DNA of 64,000 nt from Holophagales bacterium (GCA_016714815.1 JADKBZ010000011.1:62001-126000), one strand, 5' to 3'; shown: positions 17,432 to 25,911, numbered from the stretch's first letter. Notes: generated by a model from the sequence alone, not told the origin. Made by a program: numbers and translations.

Positions 17432-20148
17432 CGGAAGGCCCGGCGGCGACGGCCCCGCGGCTCGCCGTGCAGGCGGCCTTCGCGCTCTACCTTCTCGTCC
17501 TCGCCGGCTTCTACTGGACCCCGTCCGAAGTCGCCGGTCTCTACGTCGTTCACGACGCGGTGGCGTTCTACGGACTCCTTCCCGTCGTCGTCCTCCTCTT
17601 CGGGGCCGACGTCGTCCGGGTCGTCCGGGCGAGTCCGGTCGCGCTCGCCTCGACCCTCTTCGTCGCCTTCATGGCGACGAGCATCGCCTGGGGCTCGGGT
17701 GCGGCCGACCGGAGCGCCGGGACGGCCCTCCTCCACGCGGCCGCCACGTTCGCCTTCGTCGCCGCGGGGGCGATTCTCCTCGACGCCGAGCGGGTGGAAG
17801 TGGCCTCGCGGTTCGTCGTCTTCTGCGGAGCGCTCTTCTCCGCGATCGCCCTGGTCCTGCACGTCGTCGTGCGGAGTCCCGGAGGGGCCGACCGGCTGAC
17901 GAGCCCCGTGAGCCGCGACCACCCGAACGTCATCGCCTACATGCTGGGATTCGGGGCGATCGTCGCCCTCCACCGGCTGCTGCGTGCGGGTCCCGCCGTC
18001 CGGAGCTTCCTCCCGAACGCCGTCGCGCTCGGGCTCCTCCTGGCCGCTCTCCTTCTCACCCGTGGCCGTCTCACGCTCCTCTCCTTCCTCTTCGCTTCGG
18101 TCGTGGCGATCGCCCGGGCCCCCGACCGCCGGCACGCCCGGGGCGCGGCCGCCGTTCTCCTGGCGACGATCTCCCTGGCCGGGATTCTCTCCAGCGGGCT
18201 CCTCCACGGGATCGTCGGGAGGTCCGACGCGGGGCGCGGCACCATCTGGGCCGACCTTCTCCGGCGCTCCGAAGGGCACCGCCTCTTCGGGTCGGGCCTC
18301 ACGGCGACGGACGACGTCGTCTTTCCGCCCGGCTCTCCCGATTTCCCCGCGGGGCACGTCGCCCCGCACGCCCACAGCCTTCTCGTCGGCACCTTCTTCG
18401 CGGGCGGGATCGTCGGGCTTTCCCTCCTCGTCGGCGCCGTCTCGCTCGCGATCCGCAAGGGCCTCCGCCTCGCCGCCGGCGGCTCCCCCTTCGCGCTCAC
18501 GCTCCTGGCGTACGGCGCGGCGGCGCTCTCGATGAACGGACAGTGGGCGATTTCAGGGCCTCACGACGCCTCGTGGCTCCTGATCTGGCTCCCCGTCGGC
18601 CTCGTTGCCGGCACCGAGGCGCGGGGGGCGCCCGCCCCGGTCCCGGACACCGCCGTTCCGCGGCCCGGCGGAGCGGGGCGTCTCCCCGCGTGGCTCTTTT
18701 CTCTGGCCGCGACGATCCTCGTCGCCATACGCCTTCCAGGCCTGGGCGGCCCGGTGACGGAACCCGACGGCTGGCGGCAGTTCGACGCCCTGTTCACGAT
18801 CCGGGCCTTCGCCCGCGAGGGCATCGATCTCCTCCACCCTCCCGTCGCCTGGCTCGGGACGAAAGGCGTGGCCCTCTTCGGCTTCCCCGTCGCCGAGGCG
18901 CTCTCCTCGCTCGCCCTCCGCCTGGCGGGCGGAGGGCTCGCCGCGCCCCGCGCCGTCTTTCTCCTCTTCTTCTGCGGCGCCCTCTTCTCGATCCACTCCA
19001 TCGCGCGGCGGTTCGGTGGGAGGACGAGGGCGCGCTGGGTCGTCCTGGCCGGCCTCGCCCTTCCGGCCGGAATCGTCTTCTCGCGGGCGCTCCTCCCCGA
19101 CGCGACGGGCCTCGCCTTCGCGTGCGGCGCGGCCGCGGCTCTCCTCTCGGGCCTCTCCCGGCGGCGCCCGGGGACCTTCGCCGCCGGGGCTCTCCTGCTT
19201 TCGCTGGCGCTCGTCGTGAAGCCGGCCTTCGTCGTTCCCTTCGTCCCCCTCCTCCTGGCCGTCGCCCTCCGGCGGCGGACACGGCGATTCGCGGCCCGCG
19301 CCGCGGTGCTCCTCGTCGTTCCCCTCGCCGCGTTCCTCTGGTGGCAGGGCCACGTCACGTCCGTTGGAAGGGAGACCGTCGAGCCCGGGCTCTACGCCGG
19401 AGCTGCGCGCCCGGTCAACGACCTGACGCGGAGCGTGAGCTGGCAGGACTCGCGGTTCCGGGCCCGGCCCTGGCTCCGGGTCGGCGAGGGCCTCGTCCGG
19501 GACCTCACGTCGCCGGGGCTCCTCGCCGCCGCGATCCTGGGCGGCCTCCTCGCCGTCCGCCGGTCGGGACGCATTGCTGCTCTCCTCGCCGCCGGGGCCG
19601 TCCTCTACGTCGGGCTCTTCCTACCCGCCTGCGCGAGGCACGGGTGGGAGCTCCTCGCGCTCCTCCCCGTCGTCGCGCTCCTCGCCGGCGACGGCCTCGC
19701 CTGGGCCTGCCGCTGTGCTCGGGCCGGCGTCCCCCTGCCGTTGCGCCTCGCGGCGTTCGCCGGTGCCGGCTTCGTCCTCCTGGGAGGGGTGTTTGCGGCC
19801 AGGGGGGCCGTCCGCTCGCTCGACCCGGCGATCCCAGCGGCCGGCGCCGCGATCGCGTCGGCCACCTCGCCCTCCGAAGTCGTCGTCGTCTCGTGGGGCG
19901 ACAGCGACGGCCGGAACCCTTACCTTCTCGTCGCGGCCGACCGGCGAGGCTGGTCGGTCCCCGAGGGAGCGCTGTCGGAAAAGCTCATCCGGACGCTGGC
20001 GGCGAGGGGCGCGACGAAGCTCGCCGTCCTTTCCGCTCAGGCCCCGGCTTTCCTCGACCCCGCGCCGCGGGCCGGCCTTCCGGCCGGCGGCGGCGGGAAG
20101 AGGATCCGGATCTGGGAGCTGCGTCGGGCTCAGCGCCGGGCGGAGTAG
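17413..20148 (+). CDS. O-antigen ligase-like / GT-C glycosyltransferase fusion protein
   Basis: A 911-residue membrane protein with two clear halves. Residues 1 to ~410 form an O-antigen ligase/polymerase unit of about ten helices with the family loop (HPNVIAYMLGFGAI, then GRGTIWADLLRR, FGSGL and HAHSLLVGTFFAGGIVGL). Residues ~425-911 form a GT-C unit that starts with a new helix and TEPDGWRQFDALFTIRAF and ends with RRGWSVPEGALSEKL, both matching the 483-2060 protein. A short Pro/Gly/Ala-rich linker (~410-425) joins them. The ATG at 17413 lies inside the end of the radical SAM gene (19-base overlap). Fusion of a glycan polymerase/ligase with a glycosyltransferase would put both activities on one periplasmic face. 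Confidence 0.75.
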   Translation: MLQRSLTEGPAATAPRLAVQAAFALYLLVLAGFYWTPSEVAGLYVVHDAVAFYGLLPVVVLLFGADVVRVVRASPVALASTLFVAFMATSIAWGSGAADRSAGTALLHAAATFAFVAAGAILLDAERVEVASRFVVFCGALFSAIALVLHVVVRSPGGADRLTSPVSRDHPNVIAYMLGFGAIVALHRLLRAGPAVRSFLPNAVALGLLLAALLLTRGRLTLLSFLFASVVAIARAPDRRHARGAAAVLLATISLAGILSSGLLHGIVGRSDAGRGTIWADLLRRSEGHRLFGSGLTATDDVVFPPGSPDFPAGHVAPHAHSLLVGTFFAGGIVGLSLLVGAVSLAIRKGLRLAAGGSPFALTLLAYGAAALSMNGQWAISGPHDASWLLIWLPVGLVAGTEARGAPAPVPDTAVPRPGGAGRLPAWLFSLAATILVAIRLPGLGGPVTEPDGWRQFDALFTIRAFAREGIDLLHPPVAWLGTKGVALFGFPVAEALSSLALRLAGGGLAAPRAVFLLFFCGALFSIHSIARRFGGRTRARWVVLAGLALPAGIVFSRALLPDATGLAFACGAAAALLSGLSRRRPGTFAAGALLLSLALVVKPAFVVPFVPLLLAVALRRRTRRFAARAAVLLVVPLAAFLWWQGHVTSVGRETVEPGLYAGAARPVNDLTRSVSWQDSRFRARPWLRVGEGLVRDLTSPGLLAAAILGGLLAVRRSGRIAALLAAGAVLYVGLFLPACARHGWELLALLPVVALLAGDGLAWACRCARAGVPLPLRLAAFAGAGFVLLGGVFAARGAVRSLDPAIPAAGAAIASATSPSEVVVVSWGDSDGRNPYLLVAADRRGWSVPEGALSEKLIRTLAARGATKLAVLSAQAPAFLDPAPRAGLPAGGGGKRIRIWELRRAQRRAE

Positions 20149-21449
20149 CGTTCCGCCGCCCGCCGGTTCCGCTCCCACGTCGCCAGGAACTGGGGGTTCG
20201 TCGGGTCGAAGAGCTTTTCGAGGGGCGCGTCGTAGACGTTCGGCCGGTCGTTCCACGCGACCGTCGCGCGGTTGAAGAGACCCTGGACGGAGTGGACCCC
20301 GACGGAGAAGAGGACGGCGGCCGCGCCGAGGGCCGCGGCCGCGCGGCGCGGCAGCGGCGTCCGGAGCCGCTGGGCGAGCCAGGCGGCCGAGAGGACGACG
20401 AGGAGGAACCAGGCGGGAAGCGAGTCGGAGAGGAGGCGCGGGCCGTAGCTCCATCCGCCCCACCAGTCGCCGTGGCGCGCGACGACCGCCACGTGGAGCG
20501 CCGCCCAGGCCGACGCGAGGAGGAAGAGCGGTTCGTGTCGCAGGCGCCGGGACCCCCACCCCAGGAGCCCCGCCAGGAGGAACGGGCTGAAGGCGAAGAG
20601 TCCCCGGCCCGGGCTCGCGAGGATCCCGAGAAGGCCGACGAGCGGCTGCGCGTTCACCGGCCAGGAGCGTGCGAGGTAGTAGGGCGGAAGAGGAATGCCG
20701 AGGAGGGTGAGAGACGAGGCGACCAGGAGCCCGGCCGCGGCCCCGCCCGCCAGGGCGAAGCCAAGCGCCTCCCGGCGGTGCCGCGCGAGAAGGAAGCCGA
20801 AGATGAGAACCGCGGGGAGGGCGGCCGTCGGACGGCAGAGGAAGGCGGCGCCGAGGAGAGCGCCGAGGGTGAGGCCGTTCGGGTCGCGGTCCCCCGCGCG
20901 GGCCGACGCCAGGTGGAGGAGCGCGAGCGCCGAGAGGAGAGCCGCCGGGCCGTGGCTCCAGAGCGCGGTGCCGAACGTCGACGTGATCGACGTCCCGAGG
21001 ACGAAGGAGAGGCTTGCGCCGAAGGCCGCCCCGGCCGGGAGGAAGAGGCGGGCCGTCCGCTCGAGGACGAGGAAGAGGCCCGCGACGAGGAACGCCGAGA
21101 GGAGAACCTGGAGGGCCTCGTCGTGCCGCGGGTTCACGAGGTCGAGCCCCGAAAGGCGCGCCGCTCCGACGGCCGGAAGGGCCAGGAGCGACGCGCCGGG
21201 CGGATAGAGGTTGTAGAGGTGCCCCTGGAAGGACCAGATCGTCCAGGGCGCGGAGATCGACGTCGCGCGGACCTCGGGCGTGAGGTACTTGTCGAGGCGC
21301 GGGCTCCCGGTCTCGAGGAGGGCCTGCGCCGTCAGGAGGTTCAGCCGGGCGTCCGAGCCGGTGTACCGGACGCGGGCGAGGAGGACGAGGAGGACGAGCC
21401 CCGCGGCGGACGCGAGGGAGCGGAGGCGGCCCGGAGCCGGAGGCTTCAG
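20130..21449 (-). CDS. GT-C-type membrane glycosyltransferase
   Basis: A membrane protein of about 439 residues with around ten helices. The first loop reads RYTGSDARLNLLTAQALLETG, and after the second conserved region come YNLYPPGASLLALPAV and HGDWWGGWSYGPRLL; the W-G-G-x-x-x-G-P-R pattern is common in GT-C proteins of the PMT_2/DUF2029 kind. It directly follows the B12-radical SAM gene on the same strand. No ATG, GTG or TTG exists in this frame near the expected start. The best candidate is CTG at 21449, overlapping the upstream TGA, with GAGG seven bases before it. The 3-prime end overlaps the convergent fusion gene by 19 bases. Confidence 0.7.
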   Translation of the reverse strand: MKPPAPGRLRSLASAAGLVLLVLLARVRYTGSDARLNLLTAQALLETGSPRLDKYLTPEVRATSISAPWTIWSFQGHLYNLYPPGASLLALPAVGAARLSGLDLVNPRHDEALQVLLSAFLVAGLFLVLERTARLFLPAGAAFGASLSFVLGTSITSTFGTALWSHGPAALLSALALLHLASARAGDRDPNGLTLGALLGAAFLCRPTAALPAVLIFGFLLARHRREALGFALAGGAAAGLLVASSLTLLGIPLPPYYLARSWPVNAQPLVGLLGILASPGRGLFAFSPFLLAGLLGWGSRRLRHEPLFLLASAWAALHVAVVARHGDWWGGWSYGPRLLSDSLPAWFLLVVLSAAWLAQRLRTPLPRRAAAALGAAAVLFSVGVHSVQGLFNRATVAWNDRPNVYDAPLEKLFDPTNPQFLATWERNRRAAERYSARR

Positions 21450-22870
21450 GCTTCGACCTCGTCCGAGAAGCGCTCGAGCCTCATCCGCGCGAGCCTGGCC
21501 AGGAGGAAGGCGCGTGGAATTCGCGCGAGGCGGGCGGCGCCGTCCGAGGACCGCAGCCGGTGCAGCTCCACCGAGTTCTTCAGGTATTTCGTCGCCTGGT
21601 CGTAGAAGCGGCGGCTGTGCCGCCCCTTCACGGCGAAGTCGCGGTCGGAGCCCGTGGCCCATTCCGTCGTGGAGACGGCCCGGGCGGCGACCTTCTCGAA
21701 GTACTTCGTTCCCTTGATCGGGTAGGAGAGCGTGGTGAAGAAGATGTCGGGGGCGGCGTCCTTCACGAGCGAGACCGTCGCCTCGATGTCGGCGATCTCC
21801 TCCCCCTCGTAGCCCCACATCAGGAACATCCCCGTCTCGATGCCGTGCTTCTTCAGGAGCGCCGTCGAAGACTTCACCTGCTCGACCGTCACCCCCCGCT
21901 CCATCGCGTCGAGGATCCTCTGGCTCCCGCTCTCCGAGCCGATCCAGACCCGGTAGGCGCCGAGGCGCGCGAGGGCGGCGGCGGCCTCCTCGGTCATCCG
22001 GTCGGCGCGGCAGATGCACTCGAACGGGACGTGCAGCCCCCGCTTCTCCAGCTCTTCGGCGTACTCGACGAGCCAGGAGGCCTTCATGTTGAAGACGTCG
22101 TCGGCGTACCAGAGCTGCTCGGGGTGGTAGGTCTCGACGAGGTGCGCCACCTCGTCGGCGACGGCGGACGGCGAGCGGCGGCGGTGCGAGTAGCCGTAGA
22201 CGCCGTGAGAGCACCAGTTGCACTTGAACGGGCAGCCGCGCGCCGTGATCAGCGAGAGGGAGCCCGCGCCGTGGGCCGTCCGCCAGGTCGCGAGGTACCG
22301 CCCGATGTCCACCTTCCCGCGCGCGGGCCAAGGGAGGGAGTCGAGGTCGGAGACCTTCGTGCGCGGGGGCGTCTTCACGAGCGTGCCTGCGGCGTCGCGG
22401 AAGACGATCCCGTTCACCTTCGAGAGGGCCGCCGGGTCGGGACCGTGTGCGCGCAGGACGGGGAGGAGTTCGGCGACCGTCTCCTCCCCTTCGCCCTCAA
22501 CGACGACGTCGCCCCCCGCGGCGAGGTATTCCTCCGGCCAGCTCGGCGGCTCGGGCCCGCCGAAGAGAACGGTCCAGCCCGCCTCCTTCGCGACGCGGGC
22601 GAGGCGGACGACGTTGGCGCGCGTCATCAGGTTCGCCGCGAAGCCGACGACCGACGGGGGGCCTTCCCTGAGGCGCGCCTCGAGGTCCGCGAAGCGGCGG
22701 AAGGTCGTGTCGTAGAGCTCGATCGAGAAGCCCGCCCGCTCCAGGAACGCCGCGAGGTAGAGGATCCCGAGCGGGACGTACGGCTTCATGATCGCCTGCT
22801 CCTTCGGGTCCTCGGCGAGGAAGTACCCGTGGGTCAGGAGCAGGTCGGGGCGGGAAGGTGTTGCGCTCAT
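21446..22870 (-). CDS. B12-binding radical SAM protein
   Basis: A 474-residue cobalamin-dependent radical SAM enzyme. The B12-binding Rossmann domain covers residues 1 to ~150 (DLLLTHGYFLAEDPKEQ, PYVPLGILYLAAFLERAGF, VLFGGPEPPSWPEEYLAAG). ARGCPFKCNWCSHGVYG near 210 carries the CX3CX2C cluster motif, followed by YRVWIGSESGSQRILDAMERG. It is a paralogue of the 13399-14874 protein and shares its arrangement with a following GT-C gene. On the minus strand a TAGAAT box lies 28 bases before the ATG, and CCGGAG in the leader can serve as ribosome site. Reaction and substrate are unknown; methylation of a lipid or sugar is a family-level possibility. Confidence 0.86.
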   Translation of the reverse strand: MSATPSRPDLLLTHGYFLAEDPKEQAIMKPYVPLGILYLAAFLERAGFSIELYDTTFRRFADLEARLREGPPSVVGFAANLMTRANVVRLARVAKEAGWTVLFGGPEPPSWPEEYLAAGGDVVVEGEGEETVAELLPVLRAHGPDPAALSKVNGIVFRDAAGTLVKTPPRTKVSDLDSLPWPARGKVDIGRYLATWRTAHGAGSLSLITARGCPFKCNWCSHGVYGYSHRRRSPSAVADEVAHLVETYHPEQLWYADDVFNMKASWLVEYAEELEKRGLHVPFECICRADRMTEEAAAALARLGAYRVWIGSESGSQRILDAMERGVTVEQVKSSTALLKKHGIETGMFLMWGYEGEEIADIEATVSLVKDAAPDIFFTTLSYPIKGTKYFEKVAARAVSTTEWATGSDRDFAVKGRHSRRFYDQATKYLKNSVELHRLRSSDGAARLARIPRAFLLARLARMRLERFSDEVEA

Positions 22871-22901
22871 TTTTGTGAGACAGCGTCTCCGGTTCGCGAT
22901 T

Positions 22902-24068
22902 CTAAGCGCCGTCGCTGGCGGCGCGCCTGCCCGACGCCCTGTCGTAGATCCGCCGCCAGCGCGCGAGGCTCTCCTCGAGCGAGAAGCCGCGTCCGCTCCG
23001 GAGGAGATCCGCCCACGCTCCGCGGGGAGCCGCGAGGGCCGAGTCGAGGGCGCGTGCGAGCGCCTCGACGTCCCCGACGGGAGCGAGGTGGGTCGAAGCG
23101 AGGATGTCGGGCAGGACCCCGACCGCGGTTCCGGCGACCGGAGTGCCGCAGGCGATCGACTCGACGGCGGCGAGGCACTGACCCTCGGAATGGGAGGAGA
23201 GGACGAAGAGGTCGGCCCCGCGGTAGAGGTCGGGGAGCCTTTCGTGACGGACCTGTCCGTGGAACCGGACGCTCCCGGCGAGATCCGCCCGGGCCGCGCG
23301 CTCCTCGAGCGGGTCCCGGCACGCCCCTTCTCCGACGAGATGCAGCACGGCGCCCGGGTGGACCCGCCGGAGCCGCGCGAGGGCCTCGAGGAGGACGTCG
23401 TGTCCCTTCACCGGAACGAGCGAGGCGACGTTCAGGAGCGAAGGGGAGCCTTCGAGGCGCTCCGCCGGAGCCGGAAAGAAGAGGCGCGTGTCGGTGCCGA
23501 AGGGGACGATCTCGAGCCGCCCGGGGCTCACGCGCTCTCGGTCCTTCCAGAGCGCGAACTCCGACACGGCCGTCACGACCGTCGCCCGGGCGAGGGAATA
23601 CCGCAGCTGGAGGCGGCTCGGAGACCAGGGGCCCGGCACGCCGGCAATCCCGGGAAGACGGGCCAGCTCGCTGCCGGCGATCGTGACCACCGTCGGAACG
23701 CCGATCGGTCTGCCGGCCAGGACCGCGAGCGCGCCCGGCTCGTGCGCCCAGATCGCGTGGAGGAGGTCGAAAGGCCTTGCCGCGTGCTCCTGGCGGATGG
23801 TCCGGACGATCCGGCGAAGCCTCCGGAAGCGTCCCCACGGCGTGCCGTCGTCGTCCCCGAACGTGATCACCTCGGCGCCGTGCACGCGGTACCGGTCCCG
23901 GAGAGGAGGGTGCCGGAGCGCGAAAACCCTGACGTCGTCGAGCACGGCCAGTTCCCGGACGAGGTCGAGCGCGAAGGGAAGGCACCAGTCGTCCTCCGAA
24001 GCGCTGAAGCCGGGAACGAGGATTCCGATGCGCCGAGCCCTTCCGTCGCCTCCCGCCCCTTCCGTCAC
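22902..24068 (-). CDS. GT4-family glycosyltransferase
   Basis: A GT-B glycosyltransferase of 388 residues. RIGILVPGFSASEDDWCLPF opens the N-domain; FDLLHAIWAHEPG and TVVTIAGSEL follow; the C-domain has LLNVASLVPVKGHDVLLEAL and LSSHSEGQCLAAVESIACGTPVAGT with the E-x7-E donor motif. The GTG at 24068 is preferred over an ATG 30 residues upstream because that extension is Arg-rich and unconserved, and because TAGGCT sits seven bases before the GTG. It is transcribed divergently from the FkbM methyltransferase gene 58 bases away. Confidence 0.85.
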   Translation of the reverse strand: MTEGAGGDGRARRIGILVPGFSASEDDWCLPFALDLVRELAVLDDVRVFALRHPPLRDRYRVHGAEVITFGDDDGTPWGRFRRLRRIVRTIRQEHAARPFDLLHAIWAHEPGALAVLAGRPIGVPTVVTIAGSELARLPGIAGVPGPWSPSRLQLRYSLARATVVTAVSEFALWKDRERVSPGRLEIVPFGTDTRLFFPAPAERLEGSPSLLNVASLVPVKGHDVLLEALARLRRVHPGAVLHLVGEGACRDPLEERAARADLAGSVRFHGQVRHERLPDLYRGADLFVLSSHSEGQCLAAVESIACGTPVAGTAVGVLPDILASTHLAPVGDVEALARALDSALAAPRGAWADLLRSGRGFSLEESLARWRRIYDRASGRRAASDGA

Positions 24069-24075
24069 GCGCGAG

Positions 24076-24081
24076 AGCCTA
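24076..24081 (-). promoter_or_regulatory. predicted -10 box of the GT4 gene
   Basis: Minus-strand TAGGCT, seven bases before the GTG at 24068, a near-leaderless arrangement. It decides the start against the longer open frame. Confidence 0.4.
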
Positions 24082-24126
24082 ACCCGGCCGGACGCGCCGC
24101 GCGGGCGACAATGCGGCCGACGCACA

Positions 24127-24867
24127 ATGGGGTCCCTCTCCGAGTTCCTCCGGGGCACCGCCCTCTACGGCTCCCTCCGCCTCCTGAAGGGGCTGCTGGG
24201 GGAACGGGGCGCGCTCTACGACCGGCAGACGATCGAGCTCCTTTCCCGGATCCTTCGGCCCGACTCCTCCTGCGTCGACGTCGGCAGCCACCGGGGAGAG
24301 GTTCTCCGGCACGTCGTCCGCCTTTCCCCGCGCGGCCGGCACCACGCCTTCGAGCCGATCCCGGAGCTGGCCCGGCGCCTGAAAAGGCGCTTCCCGGACG
24401 TGGCCGTCCACGAGGCCGCCCTCTCGGCGGCGCCGGGGCGTTCGGCGTTCCAGCACGTCACGAACGCCTCGGGCTACAGCGGGCTGAAGCGCCGCCTCTA
24501 CGACCGGCCCGACCCGCGAATCGAGGAGATCGAGGTCGACGTGACGACGCTGGACGCGGCCGTCGGTCCGGACACGGAGGTCGCCTTCGTGAAGATCGAC
24601 GTCGAAGGGGGCGAGGTCGACGTCCTCCGCGGCGCGCTCGCGACGCTCGGCCGCTGCCGCCCGTGGGTCCTCTTCGAGGCGGGGCCGCGCTCGACCGGGC
24701 AGTACGGCGACGGGCCGGACGAGATCCTCGCGCTCCTCGTCGAGGGGTGCGGATACCGGCTGACGACGATGTCCCGCTGGCTCGGGGGGCGGCCGCCGCT
24801 CGGGCCGGGGGAGCTCGCCGGGCACTGGGAGCGGGAGGACGAGTACTACTTCCTGGCCGTCCCGTAG
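24127..24867 (+). CDS. FkbM-family SAM-dependent methyltransferase
   Basis: A 246-residue class I methyltransferase. SSCVDVGSHRGEVLRHVVRLSPRG is the SAM-binding motif I, GRHHAFEPIPELARRL motif II with the acidic ribose-binding residue, and VAFVKIDVEGGEVDVLRGAL the FkbM signature KIDVEGxE. Family members O-methylate sugars and polyketides, so methylation of a glycan residue is likely in this locus. The start is the ATG at 24127; GACAAT at 24107-24112 is a possible -10 box. The 3-prime end overlaps the convergent WYL regulator gene by 22 bases. Confidence 0.87.
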   Translation: MGSLSEFLRGTALYGSLRLLKGLLGERGALYDRQTIELLSRILRPDSSCVDVGSHRGEVLRHVVRLSPRGRHHAFEPIPELARRLKRRFPDVAVHEAALSAAPGRSAFQHVTNASGYSGLKRRLYDRPDPRIEEIEVDVTTLDAAVGPDTEVAFVKIDVEGGEVDVLRGALATLGRCRPWVLFEAGPRSTGQYGDGPDEILALLVEGCGYRLTTMSRWLGGRPPLGPGELAGHWEREDEYYFLAVP

Positions 24868-25835
24868 GCCGCGGCCATCTCGACGGTCTCGGCCCGGAGA
24901 GAGTCGACGAGAGAAGCGGGGGAGAGCGCGACGGCCTCTTTCCCGAACGAGAGGACGAAGCGCCGCGCCTCGAAGAGAGACCCGGCCGGCAGGTCGAGCT
25001 CGAGCTCGCCGTCCGCCAGCGGCGTCAGCTTCTGCTTCGGGTGCCAGCGGACCTCCGCCACCCAGGCCGCCATCGCCTTCGTGAAGCGGACGCGGAACCG
25101 GAACGGCTCGCTCCCGGAGAAGATTCCGATCGTCTCCCCGAAGTGGCGCTTCAGGTCGAAGTCGCGGGGGATGGTGAAGAGGTCGTTTCCGAGCGCCGCC
25201 TCGCGGATGCGCGCCACGTAGAAGGTCTTGATCGTCCGCGGGTCGTCCTCCCGGTCCTGCGCCGCGACGAGCCAGTCTCCCGCGGCGAGGACGAGGCCGT
25301 AGGGGGCGAGCTGCCGGGTGCTCGTCTCGCCCCCGGGTTTCTGGTAGCGGACCTTCAGGACCGTCCGCTCGCGGATCGCGGTCGCGACGGCGGTCCAGAT
25401 GGCCGGGTCGACGAGGCGGATCGGCTGCGGGTGGATGTAGAGCCGCTCGACGAACGCGCCCGGGCTGACGCGGATCTCGGCGGGCATCATGTCGGAGAGG
25501 CGGTCGAACGCCTCGCGGAGCCCCTCGGCCACGGGCGTCCCCTCGTACTGCTGGAGCACCTTGCTCGCGACGCCGATGGCGAAGAGGCCCGGCCCCTCCA
25601 CCGGGATCCAGGGCAGGTGCCAGGACGGGTCGGAGTAGCGGAACGACCCCCGCTTGCGGTCGAAGACGATCGGGGCGTCCATCTCGTCGCGCATGAAGCC
25701 GACGAACCGCTGCACCGTCTTCGTCGACGTCTTCCAGCGCGTGGCGAGGCTCGTCGCGTTGACGGTACGCCGTCGCCGCAGGAGGTCGTCGAACTCGAGA
25801 ATCCGCCGGAAGAGGGGTCGGTCTTTCACGGCCAT
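24846..25835 (-). CDS. WYL-domain transcriptional regulator (YafY-like)
   Basis: A 329-residue regulator. Residues ~8-70 are a winged helix (RILEFDDLLRRRRTVNATSLATRWKTSTKTVQRFVGFM), ~130-210 a WYL domain (ERTVLKVRYQKPGGETSTRQLAPYGLVLAAGDWLVAAQ, with the Y-G-L/W-L-V-A core), followed by a C-terminal WCX-like extension (RFRVRFTKAMAAWVAEVRWHPKQKL). Such proteins bind DNA as dimers and sense small or nucleic-acid ligands through the WYL pocket. A perfect palindrome (25854-25872) lies immediately upstream of its own -10 box, which suggests autoregulation. It stands between glycan genes and the nucleotide-sugar genes; other targets are unknown. Confidence 0.85.
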   Translation of the reverse strand: MAVKDRPLFRRILEFDDLLRRRRTVNATSLATRWKTSTKTVQRFVGFMRDEMDAPIVFDRKRGSFRYSDPSWHLPWIPVEGPGLFAIGVASKVLQQYEGTPVAEGLREAFDRLSDMMPAEIRVSPGAFVERLYIHPQPIRLVDPAIWTAVATAIRERTVLKVRYQKPGGETSTRQLAPYGLVLAAGDWLVAAQDREDDPRTIKTFYVARIREAALGNDLFTIPRDFDLKRHFGETIGIFSGSEPFRFRVRFTKAMAAWVAEVRWHPKQKLTPLADGELELDLPAGSLFEARRFVLSFGKEAVALSPASLVDSLRAETVEMAAAYGTARK

Positions 25836-25841
25836 GCCGGA

Positions 25842-25847
25842 ATCCTA
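25842..25847 (-). promoter_or_regulatory. predicted -10 box of the WYL regulator gene
   Basis: Minus-strand TAGGAT, six bases before the ATG at 25835, so the transcript would have essentially no leader. The palindrome begins six bases further upstream. Confidence 0.45.
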
Positions 25848-25853
25848 AACCTC

Positions 25854-25872
25854 GCGGACAGGCGCTGTCCGC
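25854..25872. promoter_or_regulatory. palindromic operator in the WYL regulator promoter
   Basis: GCGGACAG, a 3-base spacer GCG, then CTGTCCGC: a perfect 8-base inverted repeat. It occupies the interval between the expected -10 and -35 positions of the regulator promoter, where a bound dimer would control access of RNA polymerase. That the WYL protein is the ligand is inference from position. Confidence 0.55.
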
Positions 25873-25911
25873 AGCCGTCTCCGAGTCTCCCTCGTGAAAG
25901 GGATCCCGCCG

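Noticed and set aside
22877..22889. GAGAC-AGC-GTCTC palindrome between the GT4 and radical SAM genes
   Set aside because: Only 5-base arms in a gene leader, no T-run and no second copy seen; too weak for an operator or terminator.
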